64,000 nt of DNA from Fidelibacterota bacterium (GTDB lineage: Bacteria > Fidelibacterota > UBA8477 > JABMPR01): positions 124,001 through 188,000 of the forward strand of contig JADHVL010000003.1 in the NCBI GenBank assembly GCA_016784025.1, written 5' to 3'. Below are positions 1 through 8,302 of the stretch, in pieces. Each line of letters opens with the position of its first letter. Within the stretch, counting starts at the first letter, position 1. The translations under genes and the position numbers were made by a program. The notes under the pieces are model-generated. The model did not search any database. It saw only the letters and a program-made list of their open reading frames with translations, and was not told the DNA's origin.

Positions 1-760
1 TGCCTCTTTGTCCCACCTTTATCTTGGTGATTGATGTCTCACAAACCAGACATGGTTGATCCTTTCTCCCATAGACCTGTAAAGCTGCTTGATAGGTACC
101 GCTTTGGTTGTCACCATGGCTAAAATTTAGAACCGTTGTCCCTTGAGCTTTGATGCTATCTATGAGGATTGATTGAATGGCAGCGTGGAGTTGGTTTGAC
201 CGTTCTCTGGGTATGGAAGAGGCATTACTCAAGGGTTGAATACCAGATTGAAACAGCGCTTCATCCACATAAATATTACCAAGACCGGCTAGAAAAGATT
301 GATCCAGGAGCAGGGGTTTGATAAGACGATTTTTACTCCTCAACATTTTGTAAAACGCCTGAGGTGTAAATCCATCACTGAGAGGTTCTGGTCCGATGTG
401 ATCCAAGAGTTGCTCAGGATCGTCAGTATATTCCATACGACCAAATTTACGTGTGTCCTGAAAGTACAGACTGTTCCCTGATTCAAAATGCAGGATGACG
501 GTGACATGCTTTTCTGGAAAAACCGGTGTGAGCTTCCCCGTCATTCGAAGATGAACAACCAGCGCTCCTTTAAGGAAGTGGATGATTATGTATTTGGCTC
601 GACGCCGTACTCGAGTGATTGATTTTCCAACAATGGACTCATAGGGATTATCGGCCACCAGGGCCTTCTCCCAGGGGACTTCCAGATCCACGATGGATTC
701 ACCCACAATAGTGTTCTGGAGACCTCTTACAACAGTCTCTACTTCAGGAAGTTCGGGCAA
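1..760 (-). CDS. mutM: Formamidopyrimidine-DNA glycosylase (MutM/Fpg), 3' end cut by window edge
   Basis: Bifunctional DNA glycosylase/AP lyase that removes oxidised purines such as 8-oxoguanine. The minus-strand translation begins at a TTG codon and reads LPELPEVETVVRGL, the family N-terminus; after the initiator, Pro2 and Glu3 are the catalytic residues. The middle carries the glycosylase hallmark LLDQSFLAGLGNIYVDEALF, and the end holds the first half of the C-terminal zinc finger (C-L-V-C). About 10-15 residues, with the second zinc-ligand pair, lie outside the window. It starts 6 bases after the stop of xth, so the two repair genes are probably co-transcribed. There is no clear Shine-Dalgarno. 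The start is fixed because Pro2 must follow the initiator. Very confident. Confidence 0.96.
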   Translation of the reverse strand, partial: MPELPEVETVVRGLQNTIVGESIVDLEVPWEKALVADNPYESIVGKSITRVRRRAKYIIIHFLKGALVVHLRMTGKLTPVFPEKHVTVILHFESGNSLYFQDTRKFGRMEYTDDPEQLLDHIGPEPLSDGFTPQAFYKMLRSKNRLIKPLLLDQSFLAGLGNIYVDEALFQSGIQPLSNASSIPRERSNQLHAAIQSILIDSIKAQGTTVLNFSHGDNQSGTYQAALQVYGRKDQPCLVCETSITKIKVGQRG

Positions 761-766
761 GGCGGA

Positions 767-1531
767 CTAAGCTTTAAGTACAAGGCTGATGGGACAGTGA
801 TCAGACCCGGTGACATTGGGATGAATTCGAGAAGCCTCTACAAGGTCTGCGATTTTTTCACTCACCAGAAAGTAATCAATTCTCCAGCCCACGTTGTTTA
901 CACGGGCGTTGGAACGGAAGCTCCACCAGGAATAATAACCTTTAGCCCCAGGGTGCTCCTGGCGGAAGGTGTCCACAAACCCAGTATCGAGATAGCGGTC
1001 AACCCAAACACGCTCTTCAGGAAGAAATCCAGAGGTCTTTTCGTTGGGTTTCGGTCGAGCCAGGTCAATATCTGTATGGGCGGTATTAAAATCTCCAACC
1101 ACGATCACAGGTTTGATTTTTTCTCTTTTCCTGATATGCTCCTGCAAAGCGCCATAAAATCGCAATTTATAATCGAGCCGATCCTGATCCTTTTGCCCGT
1201 TGGGAAAGTAGACATTGTATAAAAAGAATTTTTCGTGTTCAGTAAGGACTATGCGGCCTTCGCGATTAAAGGCATCATCCAAAATAGCTGTTTCCACAGA
1301 AAGGGGCTCAGTTTTACACCAGGTTGCCACACTGCTGTAGCCTTTGCGCTCAGCTGAATGATAATAGGCATGATATCCCAGAGGACTGGTCAGTGATTCA
1401 TCGAGTTGATCCGGTTGTGCCTTGGTTTCTTGAAAGCACATGATATCAGGTGTATCCATGTTAAACCAATCCCAAAAACCCTTTTTAACGACGGCACGAA
1501 TACCGTTAACATTCCATGAAACTATGCGCAT
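767..1531 (-). CDS. xth: Exodeoxyribonuclease III (AP endonuclease, Xth/ExoA family)
   Basis: Cleaves DNA 5' to abasic sites and acts as a 3' exonuclease/phosphatase in base-excision repair. The 254-residue protein has the endonuclease/exonuclease/phosphatase fold: SWNVNGIRA at residues 5-13, metal-binding Glu35 in FQETKAQP, VVGDFNTAHTDID in the middle, and the catalytic Asp-His pair D244-H245 in GSDHCP near the C-terminus. Length is normal for the family. A GGAG sits just upstream of the ATG. The neighbour downstream is mutM, whose lyase products are the substrates of this enzyme, so the pair makes functional sense. Confidence 0.96.
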   Translation of the reverse strand: MRIVSWNVNGIRAVVKKGFWDWFNMDTPDIMCFQETKAQPDQLDESLTSPLGYHAYYHSAERKGYSSVATWCKTEPLSVETAILDDAFNREGRIVLTEHEKFFLYNVYFPNGQKDQDRLDYKLRFYGALQEHIRKREKIKPVIVVGDFNTAHTDIDLARPKPNEKTSGFLPEERVWVDRYLDTGFVDTFRQEHPGAKGYYSWWSFRSNARVNNVGWRIDYFLVSEKIADLVEASRIHPNVTGSDHCPISLVLKA

Positions 1532-1693
1532 TGAAGACTCCTATATTGCAATAAAAATACTCCGAATATGCTCTGGGGGAATTGAAATATGCTCCGAGAG
1601 CGTCCCGGGTGCACTGAGACACCAACACAGCTTTTGGTTAAAGTTTTGAACAGGGGTTTTGGATTCTAATAATTATATTTTGAGGGATTTTAA

Positions 1694-2284
1694 ATGAAAC
1701 ATATAACCATAAACAATAAGGTCACTGTCAATCCAGGTTCTCGTGCTATCTGGCGGAGCTGGTTGGAAAATCACCATACAGACCTTAGTGAAATCTGGTT
1801 GGTCTACTATAAAAAGCACACAGGCAAACCAAGCTTAACCAAGGCTGAAGCCAATATGGAGGCACTTTGTTTTGGATGGGTGGATAGTTTGATACAGGGG
1901 ATAGATGAAGAACGCTACATGCAAAAATTTACCCCACGGAAACCCAACAGCAGATGGTCCGAGCTGAATAAAAGACGTGTGATAGAGTTGCAGGCCCAGG
2001 GTCTCATGACTCCAGCAGGAGCAAGTCTGGTTGATATCGCCAGGCAATCAGGAGAGTGGGATTTGAATCGCGAACACCCCGATATATCTGAAGTACCAGA
2101 GGTATTTATCACCGAATTGGAGAAATCAAAGACAGCGAAAGCCATCTGGAATAAATTGAGTCCAGCTCATCGTCAACAATACCTCCTCTGGATAAGCACA
2201 GCGAAAAGAGCTGAAACCAAGATAAGACGTTCCCGAAAAGCCATAAATATGATGACTTCCGGTCAGTCACCCGATACCTTGTAG
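1694..2284 (+). CDS. YdeI/OmpD-associated family protein
   Basis: 196-residue cytoplasmic protein of the YdeI-like family, often annotated as bacteriocin-protection or OmpD-associated protein; the biochemical role is unproven. Seen features are the family signatures SEIWLVYYKKHTGKPSLT, EALCFGWVDSLIQGIDEERY and RYMQKFTPRKPNSRWSE, followed by a helical C-terminal region rich in Lys/Arg that fits the second YdeI domain (AHRQQYLLWISTAKRAETK). A GAGGG ribosome site lies 7 bases before the ATG. It is the first gene of a tight plus-strand run with the amidase, Nudix and lipocalin-like genes; no shared pathway is obvious. Confidence 0.85.
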   Translation: MKHITINNKVTVNPGSRAIWRSWLENHHTDLSEIWLVYYKKHTGKPSLTKAEANMEALCFGWVDSLIQGIDEERYMQKFTPRKPNSRWSELNKRRVIELQAQGLMTPAGASLVDIARQSGEWDLNREHPDISEVPEVFITELEKSKTAKAIWNKLSPAHRQQYLLWISTAKRAETKIRRSRKAINMMTSGQSPDTL

Positions 2285-2302
2285 ACAAAGAAGGAAATGA
2301 GA

Positions 2303-2920
2303 ATGACCCCAAAAATACTCCTCGTACCTATTGCAGCATGGATTCTGGCTTACTGTGCCCCTCAGATCGAAAATGTGGTGGAGGTTATGCCCGAACCGCC
2401 CGGCCCCTCAATCGAGATTGTAACGCGTGCTGAATGGGGATGGGTAGCCCTCACCGATACTATTCCCACCCATGAGATAAAATACATTACTATTCACCAC
2501 GGTGGAGAGGATTTTCCTGAGGATAAAGATGTCATCAATTATTTGATGGGTTTACAATCCTGGAGTCGTTCTGATAAAAACTGGATTGACAATCCTTACC
2601 ACTATATGATTGATCTGCAGGGGAAAATCTATGAAGCCCGTCCAATCGAATATCCAGGTGATACAAATACGGATTATGATGTACGGGGGCATGCTCTCGT
2701 TTGTGTTATGGGTAATTATGAAAACCAGATACTTAGTGGTACACAGTTTGAGCAGCTTGCTCTCCTGACGGCAACCCTGGCAGATAAGTATGGAGTAGCG
2801 AATGATCTGATCAAAAGTCACAAAGACTATACTGAGACTTTGTGTCCCGGTAAGGATCTATATCGCTATCTGGAAGATGGCAGTCTGATCCAGCGCGTTA
2901 CTGAATTAAGAAAACCTTAA
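2303..2920 (+). CDS. Lipoprotein N-acetylmuramoyl-L-alanine amidase (Amidase_2/PGRP fold)
   Basis: Predicted zinc amidase cutting the bond between N-acetylmuramate and L-alanine in peptidoglycan. From the ATG at 2303 the protein has 205 residues with a lipoprotein signal (LAYC, acylated Cys18), so it is probably anchored in the periplasm. The zinc site is visible as H65/H66 in YITIHHGG, H173 in SHKDYTE and C181 in LCPG; the H173-C181 spacing of 8 equals that of T7 lysozyme. The segment NPYHYMIDLQGKIYEARP is typical of the family. An ATG at 2297 is also in frame, but the AAGGA at 2291-2295 is too close to it and spaced 7 bases from 2303. Confidence 0.9.
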   Translation: MTPKILLVPIAAWILAYCAPQIENVVEVMPEPPGPSIEIVTRAEWGWVALTDTIPTHEIKYITIHHGGEDFPEDKDVINYLMGLQSWSRSDKNWIDNPYHYMIDLQGKIYEARPIEYPGDTNTDYDVRGHALVCVMGNYENQILSGTQFEQLALLTATLADKYGVANDLIKSHKDYTETLCPGKDLYRYLEDGSLIQRVTELRKP

Positions 2921-2940
2921 TACATCTCACCCTCGATTAT

Positions 2941-3396
2941 ATGTCATCAAAAATAAAGCTAAAATACTTTAAGCAATCCGGTGTGATCCCTGTTTATAAG
3001 GGGAAAGTGGTTGTCATTACAGCCAGGGGCAGCAATCGTTGGATTATTCCCAAGGGTTCCATTGATTGGGAACTTTCAGCGCAGGAATCTGCTGCCAAAG
3101 AGGCACTGGAAGAGGCTGGGATCAAAGGAGAGGTTCTCCCCGATGAAATTGGGACCTATACATACGAGAAGCTGGGTGGTAGCTATAAGGTGCGTCTCTA
3201 TTACATGGAGGTCACCAAGCTTAAGGATAAGTGGGATGAGAAGCATTTTCGAAAACGAAAATTATTAACTCCCAAGCAGGCCATAAAAAAGGTTGTTCCG
3301 GCGGCAGTCTCCAAAATTATGGCCAGTTATTTTCATGAGAACAGACACCTTATTAAAAAGAAGAAGCGTAAGTCCAGTAAGAAAAAGAAGGACTAG
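2941..3396 (+). CDS. Nudix hydrolase
   Basis: 151-residue Nudix pyrophosphohydrolase; substrate unknown. The Nudix box spans residues 39-60 (from Gly39 in PKGSIDWE through KEALEEAGI), with the metal-binding REUxEE core present as K-E-A-L-E-E. The usual Glu seven positions after the first Gly is a Leu here, with Glu one place earlier, and the Arg is Lys, so the box is slightly divergent. The order and length resemble small diphosphoinositol-polyphosphate or diadenosine polyphosphate hydrolases. The last 15 residues are a run of Lys/Ser (KKKKRKSSKKKKD), possibly for nucleic-acid or polyanion binding. No ribosome site is evident. Confidence 0.88.
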   Translation: MSSKIKLKYFKQSGVIPVYKGKVVVITARGSNRWIIPKGSIDWELSAQESAAKEALEEAGIKGEVLPDEIGTYTYEKLGGSYKVRLYYMEVTKLKDKWDEKHFRKRKLLTPKQAIKKVVPAAVSKIMASYFHENRHLIKKKKRKSSKKKKD

Positions 3397-3400
3397 AGAT

Positions 3401-3838
3401 ATGGGGAATACTATTGTCGGTGTATGGAAGCTGCTAACAGTCGTGTACCTATCCGGAGGAGATATCACAACAATTGATCCAGCACTTCCTGGATTATTCA
3501 TCTTTACAGATGAGCATTATAGCATGACCTGGATGCCCCTGAGAGATCAGCAGGAAGCCTATGCTGATCAATGGCATCCCAACGATGCTGAGAAGATTCA
3601 GAGTTACAACTCAATCGTAACCAATACGGGTCGGTATGAATTGTCTGGTTCGAAATTAACTACCCATGTTGAGGTAGCAAAGACACCTGCTTTTGTAGGT
3701 GGAACGGCTGTTTATCAGTGCGATATCCAGGGTGAGGAGATGCGACTACAGATATTGGATAATGTGGCTCACGATGGTACCCGAGATGAGGGTTACCTCA
3801 AATTTAAAACGATACTCACCCTCCAAAAAGTGGAGTGA
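3401..3838 (+). CDS. Lipocalin-like domain protein
   Basis: 145-residue protein with the pattern of the lipocalin-like (PF13924-type) family: an N-terminal G-x-W motif (IVGVWKLL), a beta-rich middle (GLFIFTDEHYSMTWMP, GRYELSGSKLTTHVEVAKTP) and a closing strand YLKFKTILTLQKVE. Such domains form small beta barrels; ligand and role are not known. No signal peptide is seen. The chosen ATG lies 4 bases after the Nudix stop; a longer reading upstream would overlap the Lys-rich tail of that gene out of frame and is unlikely. Confidence 0.75.
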   Translation: MGNTIVGVWKLLTVVYLSGGDITTIDPALPGLFIFTDEHYSMTWMPLRDQQEAYADQWHPNDAEKIQSYNSIVTNTGRYELSGSKLTTHVEVAKTPAFVGGTAVYQCDIQGEEMRLQILDNVAHDGTRDEGYLKFKTILTLQKVE

Positions 3839-3925
3839 ATTCAATATCGTGACCACATCCGAAGGTTGAGGCTCTCGAAACCAGAGGACCAAAAACCCTT
3901 CGCAAGGTTAGACCATGCAAAATCG

Positions 3926-3948
3926 GAGACTGAGCTTGTCGAAGTCTC
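3926..3948. repeat. REP-like hairpin, copy 1
   Basis: Core TGAGCTTGTCGAA (3931-3943) flanked by GAGAC and its perfect complement GTCTC. Lies in the 170-base gap between the lipocalin-like and alkyltransferase-like genes. The same core with different but still complementary flanks recurs in four other intergenic places in the window. Confidence 0.6.
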
Positions 3949-3969
3949 ACTGTGACAATAACTGAATTT

Positions 3970-3992
3970 GACATTTCGACGGGCTCAATGTC
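3970..3992. repeat. REP-like hairpin, copy 2 (inverted relative to copy 1)
   Basis: Core TTCGACGGGCTCA (3975-3987), flanked by GACAT and its perfect complement ATGTC. Only 21 bases separate it from copy 1, and the two cores are in opposite orientation, an arrangement typical of paired REP elements. Confidence 0.6.
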
Positions 3993-4009
3993 CTGATGAA
4001 TAGGAAACT

Positions 4010-4339
4010 ATGACAAAACAAAGCAAGTGGGAAACGATCTATTCGGTGGTGAAGCAGATTCCTGAAGGCAAAGTTGCCACTTATGGACAGATTGCCACAC
4101 TGGCTGGTTATTACCGACAAGCCCGTCAAGTGGGATATGCACTGCATGCGGTTCCATCAGATGATATTCCCTGGCACAGAGTGATTAATGCACAGGGTAA
4201 GATCAGTCTAAACCTTGAGATGGGGGGAGCGGTACAGCGCAAATTGTTGGAAAGTGAAGGTGTGGTTTTTAGCGCGGCGGGTGTGATTCCATTAAGACAT
4301 TATCAATGGCAACCCACCATGGATCCACTTGGAAGTTAG
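4010..4339 (+). CDS. atl: Alkyltransferase-like protein (ATL), MGMT-family DNA-binding domain
   Basis: 109-residue homologue of the DNA-binding domain of O6-alkylguanine-DNA alkyltransferase. The active-site motif that reads PCHR in true transferases is P54-W55-H56-R57 here, so the methyl-accepting cysteine is replaced by tryptophan. This is the hallmark of ATL proteins, which bind O6-alkylguanine without repairing it and hand the lesion to nucleotide excision repair (known for E. coli YbaZ and yeast Atl1). The helix-turn-helix with the nucleotide-flipping Tyr25 and the arginine segment ARQVGYAL are present. AGGAAACT precedes the ATG. Its stop overlaps by 4 bases the stop of the convergent zinc-finger gene. 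Confidence 0.92.
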   Translation: MTKQSKWETIYSVVKQIPEGKVATYGQIATLAGYYRQARQVGYALHAVPSDDIPWHRVINAQGKISLNLEMGGAVQRKLLESEGVVFSAAGVIPLRHYQWQPTMDPLGS

Positions 4340-4704
4340 CCTTGATTTTTGGATAAATGCCAACCGTTTCCATGTTCGCATTCATAAACTTTTAATTTTA
4401 CACTCTGCTCTTTACGCAGATGCCCAGCTCGTCTCAGGGCATCACGTTCAGTGGTATAGGACTCTTTCAGCGAGCCATCTGCGCCACGACAAATCGTGCA
4501 AGTCTGACTGGGTGTTTGTCGGTCTTCTGGGGATAGATGCCAGAACCCACATTTATTACACTTATAGGGAACCATGTGATTCCCGGCATAATTTAGATTG
4601 GCATGCTTCGCAGCAGAATTAGCCTCAGCCTTTGAGTCATATTCCATCAAAGGACGACGGGTTTTTTGGGAATTACAGCTCGGACTTTTTCTATTCAAAT
4701 GCAT
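4336..4704 (-). CDS. Small zinc-finger-like protein of unknown function
   Basis: 122 residues, hydrophilic, with two short Cys/His segments: YKCNKCGFWHLS in the middle, then CTIC, and YECEHGNGWHLSK at the C-terminus. Both C-x-W-H-L segments look like the small zinc-ribbon proteins often found on mobile or phage-derived DNA, where a Y-x-C-x2-C-x2-W-H-L motif follows an N-terminal helix (here EYDSKAEANSAAKHAN). Function is not known. The start is uncertain: GGAG touches the ATG at 4704, is 6 bases from a TTG two codons later, and another ATG lies at codon 20 just before the conserved part. Confidence 0.65.
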   Translation of the reverse strand: MHLNRKSPSCNSQKTRRPLMEYDSKAEANSAAKHANLNYAGNHMVPYKCNKCGFWHLSPEDRQTPSQTCTICRGADGSLKESYTTERDALRRAGHLRKEQSVKLKVYECEHGNGWHLSKNQG

Positions 4705-4773
4705 CTCCAGAAGTTGGTGCTTAATCTAAAGAAGATTTTTGAGAAAGAACCATGAATATCACAACTGAAGTTT

Positions 4774-4803
4774 AAAAAAAGCCCCGAAACATTCCGGGGC
4801 TTT
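4774..4803 (-). terminator. Rho-independent terminator of the DUF2723 gene
   Basis: Stem AGCCCCG/CGGGGCT with a short loop at 4780-4801, followed on the minus strand by a run of seven T. It is 30-odd bases past the stop of the DUF2723 gene. Confidence 0.88.
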
Positions 4804-4832
4804 GAGATTTACCATGGTTCCTGAAAATTGAC

Positions 4833-7800
4833 TTATGAATCCGTCGAATCTGCCTTGAGTTTGGCAACCTGATCTTGAAGTGTTCGAGTTTCTCTGGCCA
4901 TAGGCGCCAGCGCTGCCAGACGAGTGACCCATTCTTCACCATCAATGGCATTGCCATCTTTCACATAGGCACGGGCTATCTCATAGATGAGCTGTGCATT
5001 CATGGGTTCTTCCATGCTAAGTGGGAGTAGAATATCTAGAGTCTGTTCTGTCTCATCAAAAAGATCATTCCAGATTGAGGCTACTTTAATCCGATCCATA
5101 ATTGTTACATCTTCTCGGCCATTCTCGAAGGCATTTTCCATGTAACGATAGGCGCTGGAGTCATCGTCAAGCTGGTAATACATCTGGGCAATCTGAAGAT
5201 AGAGATCCATATAGGTTACAGGAATGGTTTCGTCGGGAACCAGTTCGTCCATTTTGTGGAGAACATGTAGCGCTTTCTCACGATTCTCATCCCCTTCAAG
5301 ACCATATTCGTATACAAGCTGGAGAAAACCTTTACGGTAATTTTGCAGGAGTCGCTGGACATTTGGTGGATAATAGACTTCTGGATCGTCCAGGTTGGTA
5401 TATCGATATGTATCGATAATCTTGTCATACATAACATCCACATCAATACTCAAGCCTACCTTATACGGCATCACTTGATACGCCTGACCATCCATACGTA
5501 AGAAATCTCCCAGACCTATCTGATTGCTGGGGGAAACCGTAACGGCGAAATAGATGGGCTTCTTCCATTTATTCATGCGCATGATGTCAAAAATCATGAT
5601 ATCCTGGACCCGGAGACCACCCACGAGTTTACCTGTTTCCTGATTTCTCTGGCGTGAGATAGTAGGCTGCAGGTTCCATGTAATGCCAGTTGATCCCTTT
5701 TCAAGAGATCCAGTTTCCGGAACATCCCTGGGGGTAGTTGGACCAGGCAGTGTCATTTCCCGCTCTTCCCATCTCCAGAGACCCTGATTTTCAATTTCTT
5801 CATCGCTTAGACTTATGGAGACTTTTGGTTCCATGTGTTTCAGCTGTTTGATGTACCAAGGCGTGTTCAGAAGACTCAAATTGACTACACGCACATCTTT
5901 ACGAATTCCCTCTACCTCCTGCAAATACCACAGCGGGAAGGTGTCGTTATCTCCATTTGTAAAAATGATCGCATTGGGTTCACAGGTGTTAAGCAGGTTG
6001 TAGGAATACTCCCAGGCCACATAATTTCCTGAACGATCATGGGTATGATAGTTAGCCTTGAGCATGTTTGCAGGTGCGGCCAGCAGCATAATTGCAATGG
6101 CGGAACCAAAAAACAATGGAGAGTCCTTACGCCAATCCTTGAGCTTCTCTAATACTGCTGCAGCTCCGATCCCAATCCAGATAGCAAATGCGTAAAACGA
6201 CCCCACATAAGAATAGTCTCGCTCTCGAGGTTGGGGATCATCTTGATTGAGGTAAAGCAGAATGGCGAATCCGGTCAGCATAAAAAGAGCCAGCACGGCA
6301 AACGCCCGGCGTGAATCCTTGGAAAAATGATGCCCAAGACCTGCCAGACCCAAGAGGAATGGAATAGCCCAGAGTTGAGTAATATCGGAGCTGTCTCCAT
6401 CTCGCCCCCAGAATTGCCATTTAAAGTAACGGATATACATATGGTTTATCTGATAGCGCCAGAAAAATTCAGAATTTGATCGATATCCATTGGTAATGAC
6501 GCTCAAATTGGTCATGCGCTGATTGATATCACGACTTCCAATACCCACGACAACCTGGTCTCCATTTACAGATACGACTTCACCAATTTTTCCTGTGCTG
6601 TTGACTTTGACAATACGTCCTGGGGTGGCAGTATTTCTATTAAGCGGTGTTTCACCCCAACGATCGCGGTAAAACATGGGATAACTTCCATACTGTTCAC
6701 GTTCCAGGTAGGATACAGCTCGTGATACGGTTTCCGGATCATTCTCATCAATATTGGGGTTCTGGGCTGAGCGAATAAAAATGGTTTCATAAGAGGTGAA
6801 TCCCACCAGGACCAAGAGCAGGGCAATCACCGAAAGTCTAATCTCTGTAGCACGTGCTCGATAGATTGAGGGAGCAAAAAAGATCAGTGCCATGAGGATC
6901 AGAATGCTGACTGTGAATGTGGCCCCAATTGCTGATACGGCATTGTCCGTGTTCAGGATACTGCCCATGATGTTGGCCAGCTTGGGCATGCCTTTAATGA
7001 TTCCGAGATAGATAATAAGATAGGAAGCACCTGCAGCTGCCATGAGCAGGACCTGTTTCCAGAAGCGACGGCGTCGTTCACCCTTAAAGACCTGGGAAAG
7101 CCCCCAGAGTCCACCACCAGTAATAGTGCCAAAAATTATCCCGAGAACCATGAGCTTGGAGCTCAAGTCACTTGCGGAGAGACGCATATATTCCATGGAG
7201 CTGGCAGGTAAGGCCATTTCAATACCAATGAGGAGAGCAACCGCCATAATTCCAACAACGGCTAATACATGCACCATCATTTCAACACCATCGTCTTTGG
7301 GATTAAGCTTAATATACATGATGAGGGCAATGAAGGGAATGGTGAGCAGATTGAGCATGTGAACTGATATGGCCAGACCCATCATATATGAAATGATGAG
7401 GATATAGCGGGAACCAGCGCCACCTTCATCAACTTTTTCAGACCATTTGAGAATCAGCCACACCACAATGGCAGTAAAAAAGATACTCATGGAGTAGACT
7501 TCCGCTTCCACGGCATTAAACCAATGGCTATCAGAGAAAGCAAGTGTCAGCGATCCCACCAGAGCACCACCATAGGCGATCCACTTGTCAGCGGCATCTT
7601 TGATTTTTCCACGCCATTCGACGACCAGACGGGCAATAATGAGAAAAAGAAACATGTTTGCAAATGCAGTGGCAAGTGGTGATAAAAGATTGATACGATA
7701 GGCAATATTGTGGAACTGGGGCTCATTTAATATGGGATCAAGGGCGGCGCCACCTGTGATAGGAAGCATGGAAATAACGCGACCCAGTAGGAGATAGAGT

Positions 7801-7973
7801 GGTGAGCCAGGAGGGTGGGGAACACTCAGCGTGTGTGAAACAGCGATAAATTCGCCACAATCCCAGAACGAAACCGTCGGCGCCATGGTGTCCAGGTAAA
7901 TCAGAAAGGTGAATACCAGCACAAAAAGCGCCATGAGTGTTTTCACCATGTCACGAGGTTTAAGAAAATCCAT
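4833..7973 (-). CDS. DUF2723 membrane protein, probable protein O-glycosyltransferase (TMEM260-like)
   Basis: 1046-residue polytopic inner-membrane protein. The N-terminal DUF2723 domain has the loop APTVSFWDCGEF (acidic Asp38 and Glu41) and VPHPPGSPLYLLLGRV after the first membrane helix, the arrangement of GT-C glycosyltransferases with catalytic acids in the first periplasmic loop. About a dozen hydrophobic helices follow, then a large soluble domain with QDDPQPRERDYSYVGSFYAF and a helical TPR-like C-terminus. Bacterial DUF2723 proteins occur mainly in the FCB group; the human relative TMEM260 is a protein O-mannosyltransferase, so glycosylation of exported proteins, perhaps the T9SS cargo nearby, is a reasonable inference. 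The ATG at 7973 has AAGGA 6 bases upstream; an in-frame ATG at 8015 has none. Confidence 0.88.
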   Translation of the reverse strand: MDFLKPRDMVKTLMALFVLVFTFLIYLDTMAPTVSFWDCGEFIAVSHTLSVPHPPGSPLYLLLGRVISMLPITGGAALDPILNEPQFHNIAYRINLLSPLATAFANMFLFLIIARLVVEWRGKIKDAADKWIAYGGALVGSLTLAFSDSHWFNAVEAEVYSMSIFFTAIVVWLILKWSEKVDEGGAGSRYILIISYMMGLAISVHMLNLLTIPFIALIMYIKLNPKDDGVEMMVHVLAVVGIMAVALLIGIEMALPASSMEYMRLSASDLSSKLMVLGIIFGTITGGGLWGLSQVFKGERRRRFWKQVLLMAAAGASYLIIYLGIIKGMPKLANIMGSILNTDNAVSAIGATFTVSILILMALIFFAPSIYRARATEIRLSVIALLLVLVGFTSYETIFIRSAQNPNIDENDPETVSRAVSYLEREQYGSYPMFYRDRWGETPLNRNTATPGRIVKVNSTGKIGEVVSVNGDQVVVGIGSRDINQRMTNLSVITNGYRSNSEFFWRYQINHMYIRYFKWQFWGRDGDSSDITQLWAIPFLLGLAGLGHHFSKDSRRAFAVLALFMLTGFAILLYLNQDDPQPRERDYSYVGSFYAFAIWIGIGAAAVLEKLKDWRKDSPLFFGSAIAIMLLAAPANMLKANYHTHDRSGNYVAWEYSYNLLNTCEPNAIIFTNGDNDTFPLWYLQEVEGIRKDVRVVNLSLLNTPWYIKQLKHMEPKVSISLSDEEIENQGLWRWEEREMTLPGPTTPRDVPETGSLEKGSTGITWNLQPTISRQRNQETGKLVGGLRVQDIMIFDIMRMNKWKKPIYFAVTVSPSNQIGLGDFLRMDGQAYQVMPYKVGLSIDVDVMYDKIIDTYRYTNLDDPEVYYPPNVQRLLQNYRKGFLQLVYEYGLEGDENREKALHVLHKMDELVPDETIPVTYMDLYLQIAQMYYQLDDDSSAYRYMENAFENGREDVTIMDRIKVASIWNDLFDETEQTLDILLPLSMEEPMNAQLIYEIARAYVKDGNAIDGEEWVTRLAALAPMARETRTLQDQVAKLKADSTDS

Positions 7974-8302
7974 TGTTGATCCTTTTTCAATTCGATGTGT
8001 AGGTAACACGGTCAATTTTATAATCTATTTGCGCCGGTATAGCTTTTGGAATGGAAGTATGTGTCCCGCCGGCTTCATCTCTGTAATTTTCAATACTTTC
8101 CCTCGCCCATTCGGGTAAGGCCAGCCAATATATATGGATTGAAGTCTGATACCAAGACGATGTTCCCTGTAAAAGTCACCAGGAAGTGGGTGTCTTGATG
8201 AGCTATAAAGTTGTGAAGAGGAAGTAATTGGAATTGCAGGGAATTCTCGAGGAAAGAATTCCCTGCACTCCGTTGTGGGATCGGGTGGAACCCAAAAGAT
8301 GA
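7974..8302. other. Gene-free stretch between DUF2723 and ExbB-like genes
   Basis: 329 bases with no convincing coding region. It holds the AAGGA ribosome site of the DUF2723 gene (about 7980-7985) and the strong inverted repeat at 8235-8267. I see no terminator with a T-run after the ExbB-like stop. Confidence 0.6.
8235..8267. repeat. Perfect 13-bp inverted repeat (hairpin)
   Basis: TGCAGGGAATTCT (8235-8247), a 7-base loop CGAGGAA, then the exact complement AGAATTCCCTGCA (8255-8267). It lies 36 bases past the stop of the minus-strand ExbB-like gene. No T-run follows on either strand, so it is not a standard intrinsic terminator; it could protect the 3' end of the transcript or bind a protein. 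Confidence 0.75.

Noticed and set aside
797-1222. 141-residue plus-strand reading frame opposite xth
   Set aside because: It lies antisense to a clear exodeoxyribonuclease III and shows no protein-family pattern.
7974-8015. Upstream ATG for the DUF2723 gene at 8015
   Set aside because: The ATG at 7973 has a well-spaced AAGGA; the extra 14 residues would include that ribosome site.
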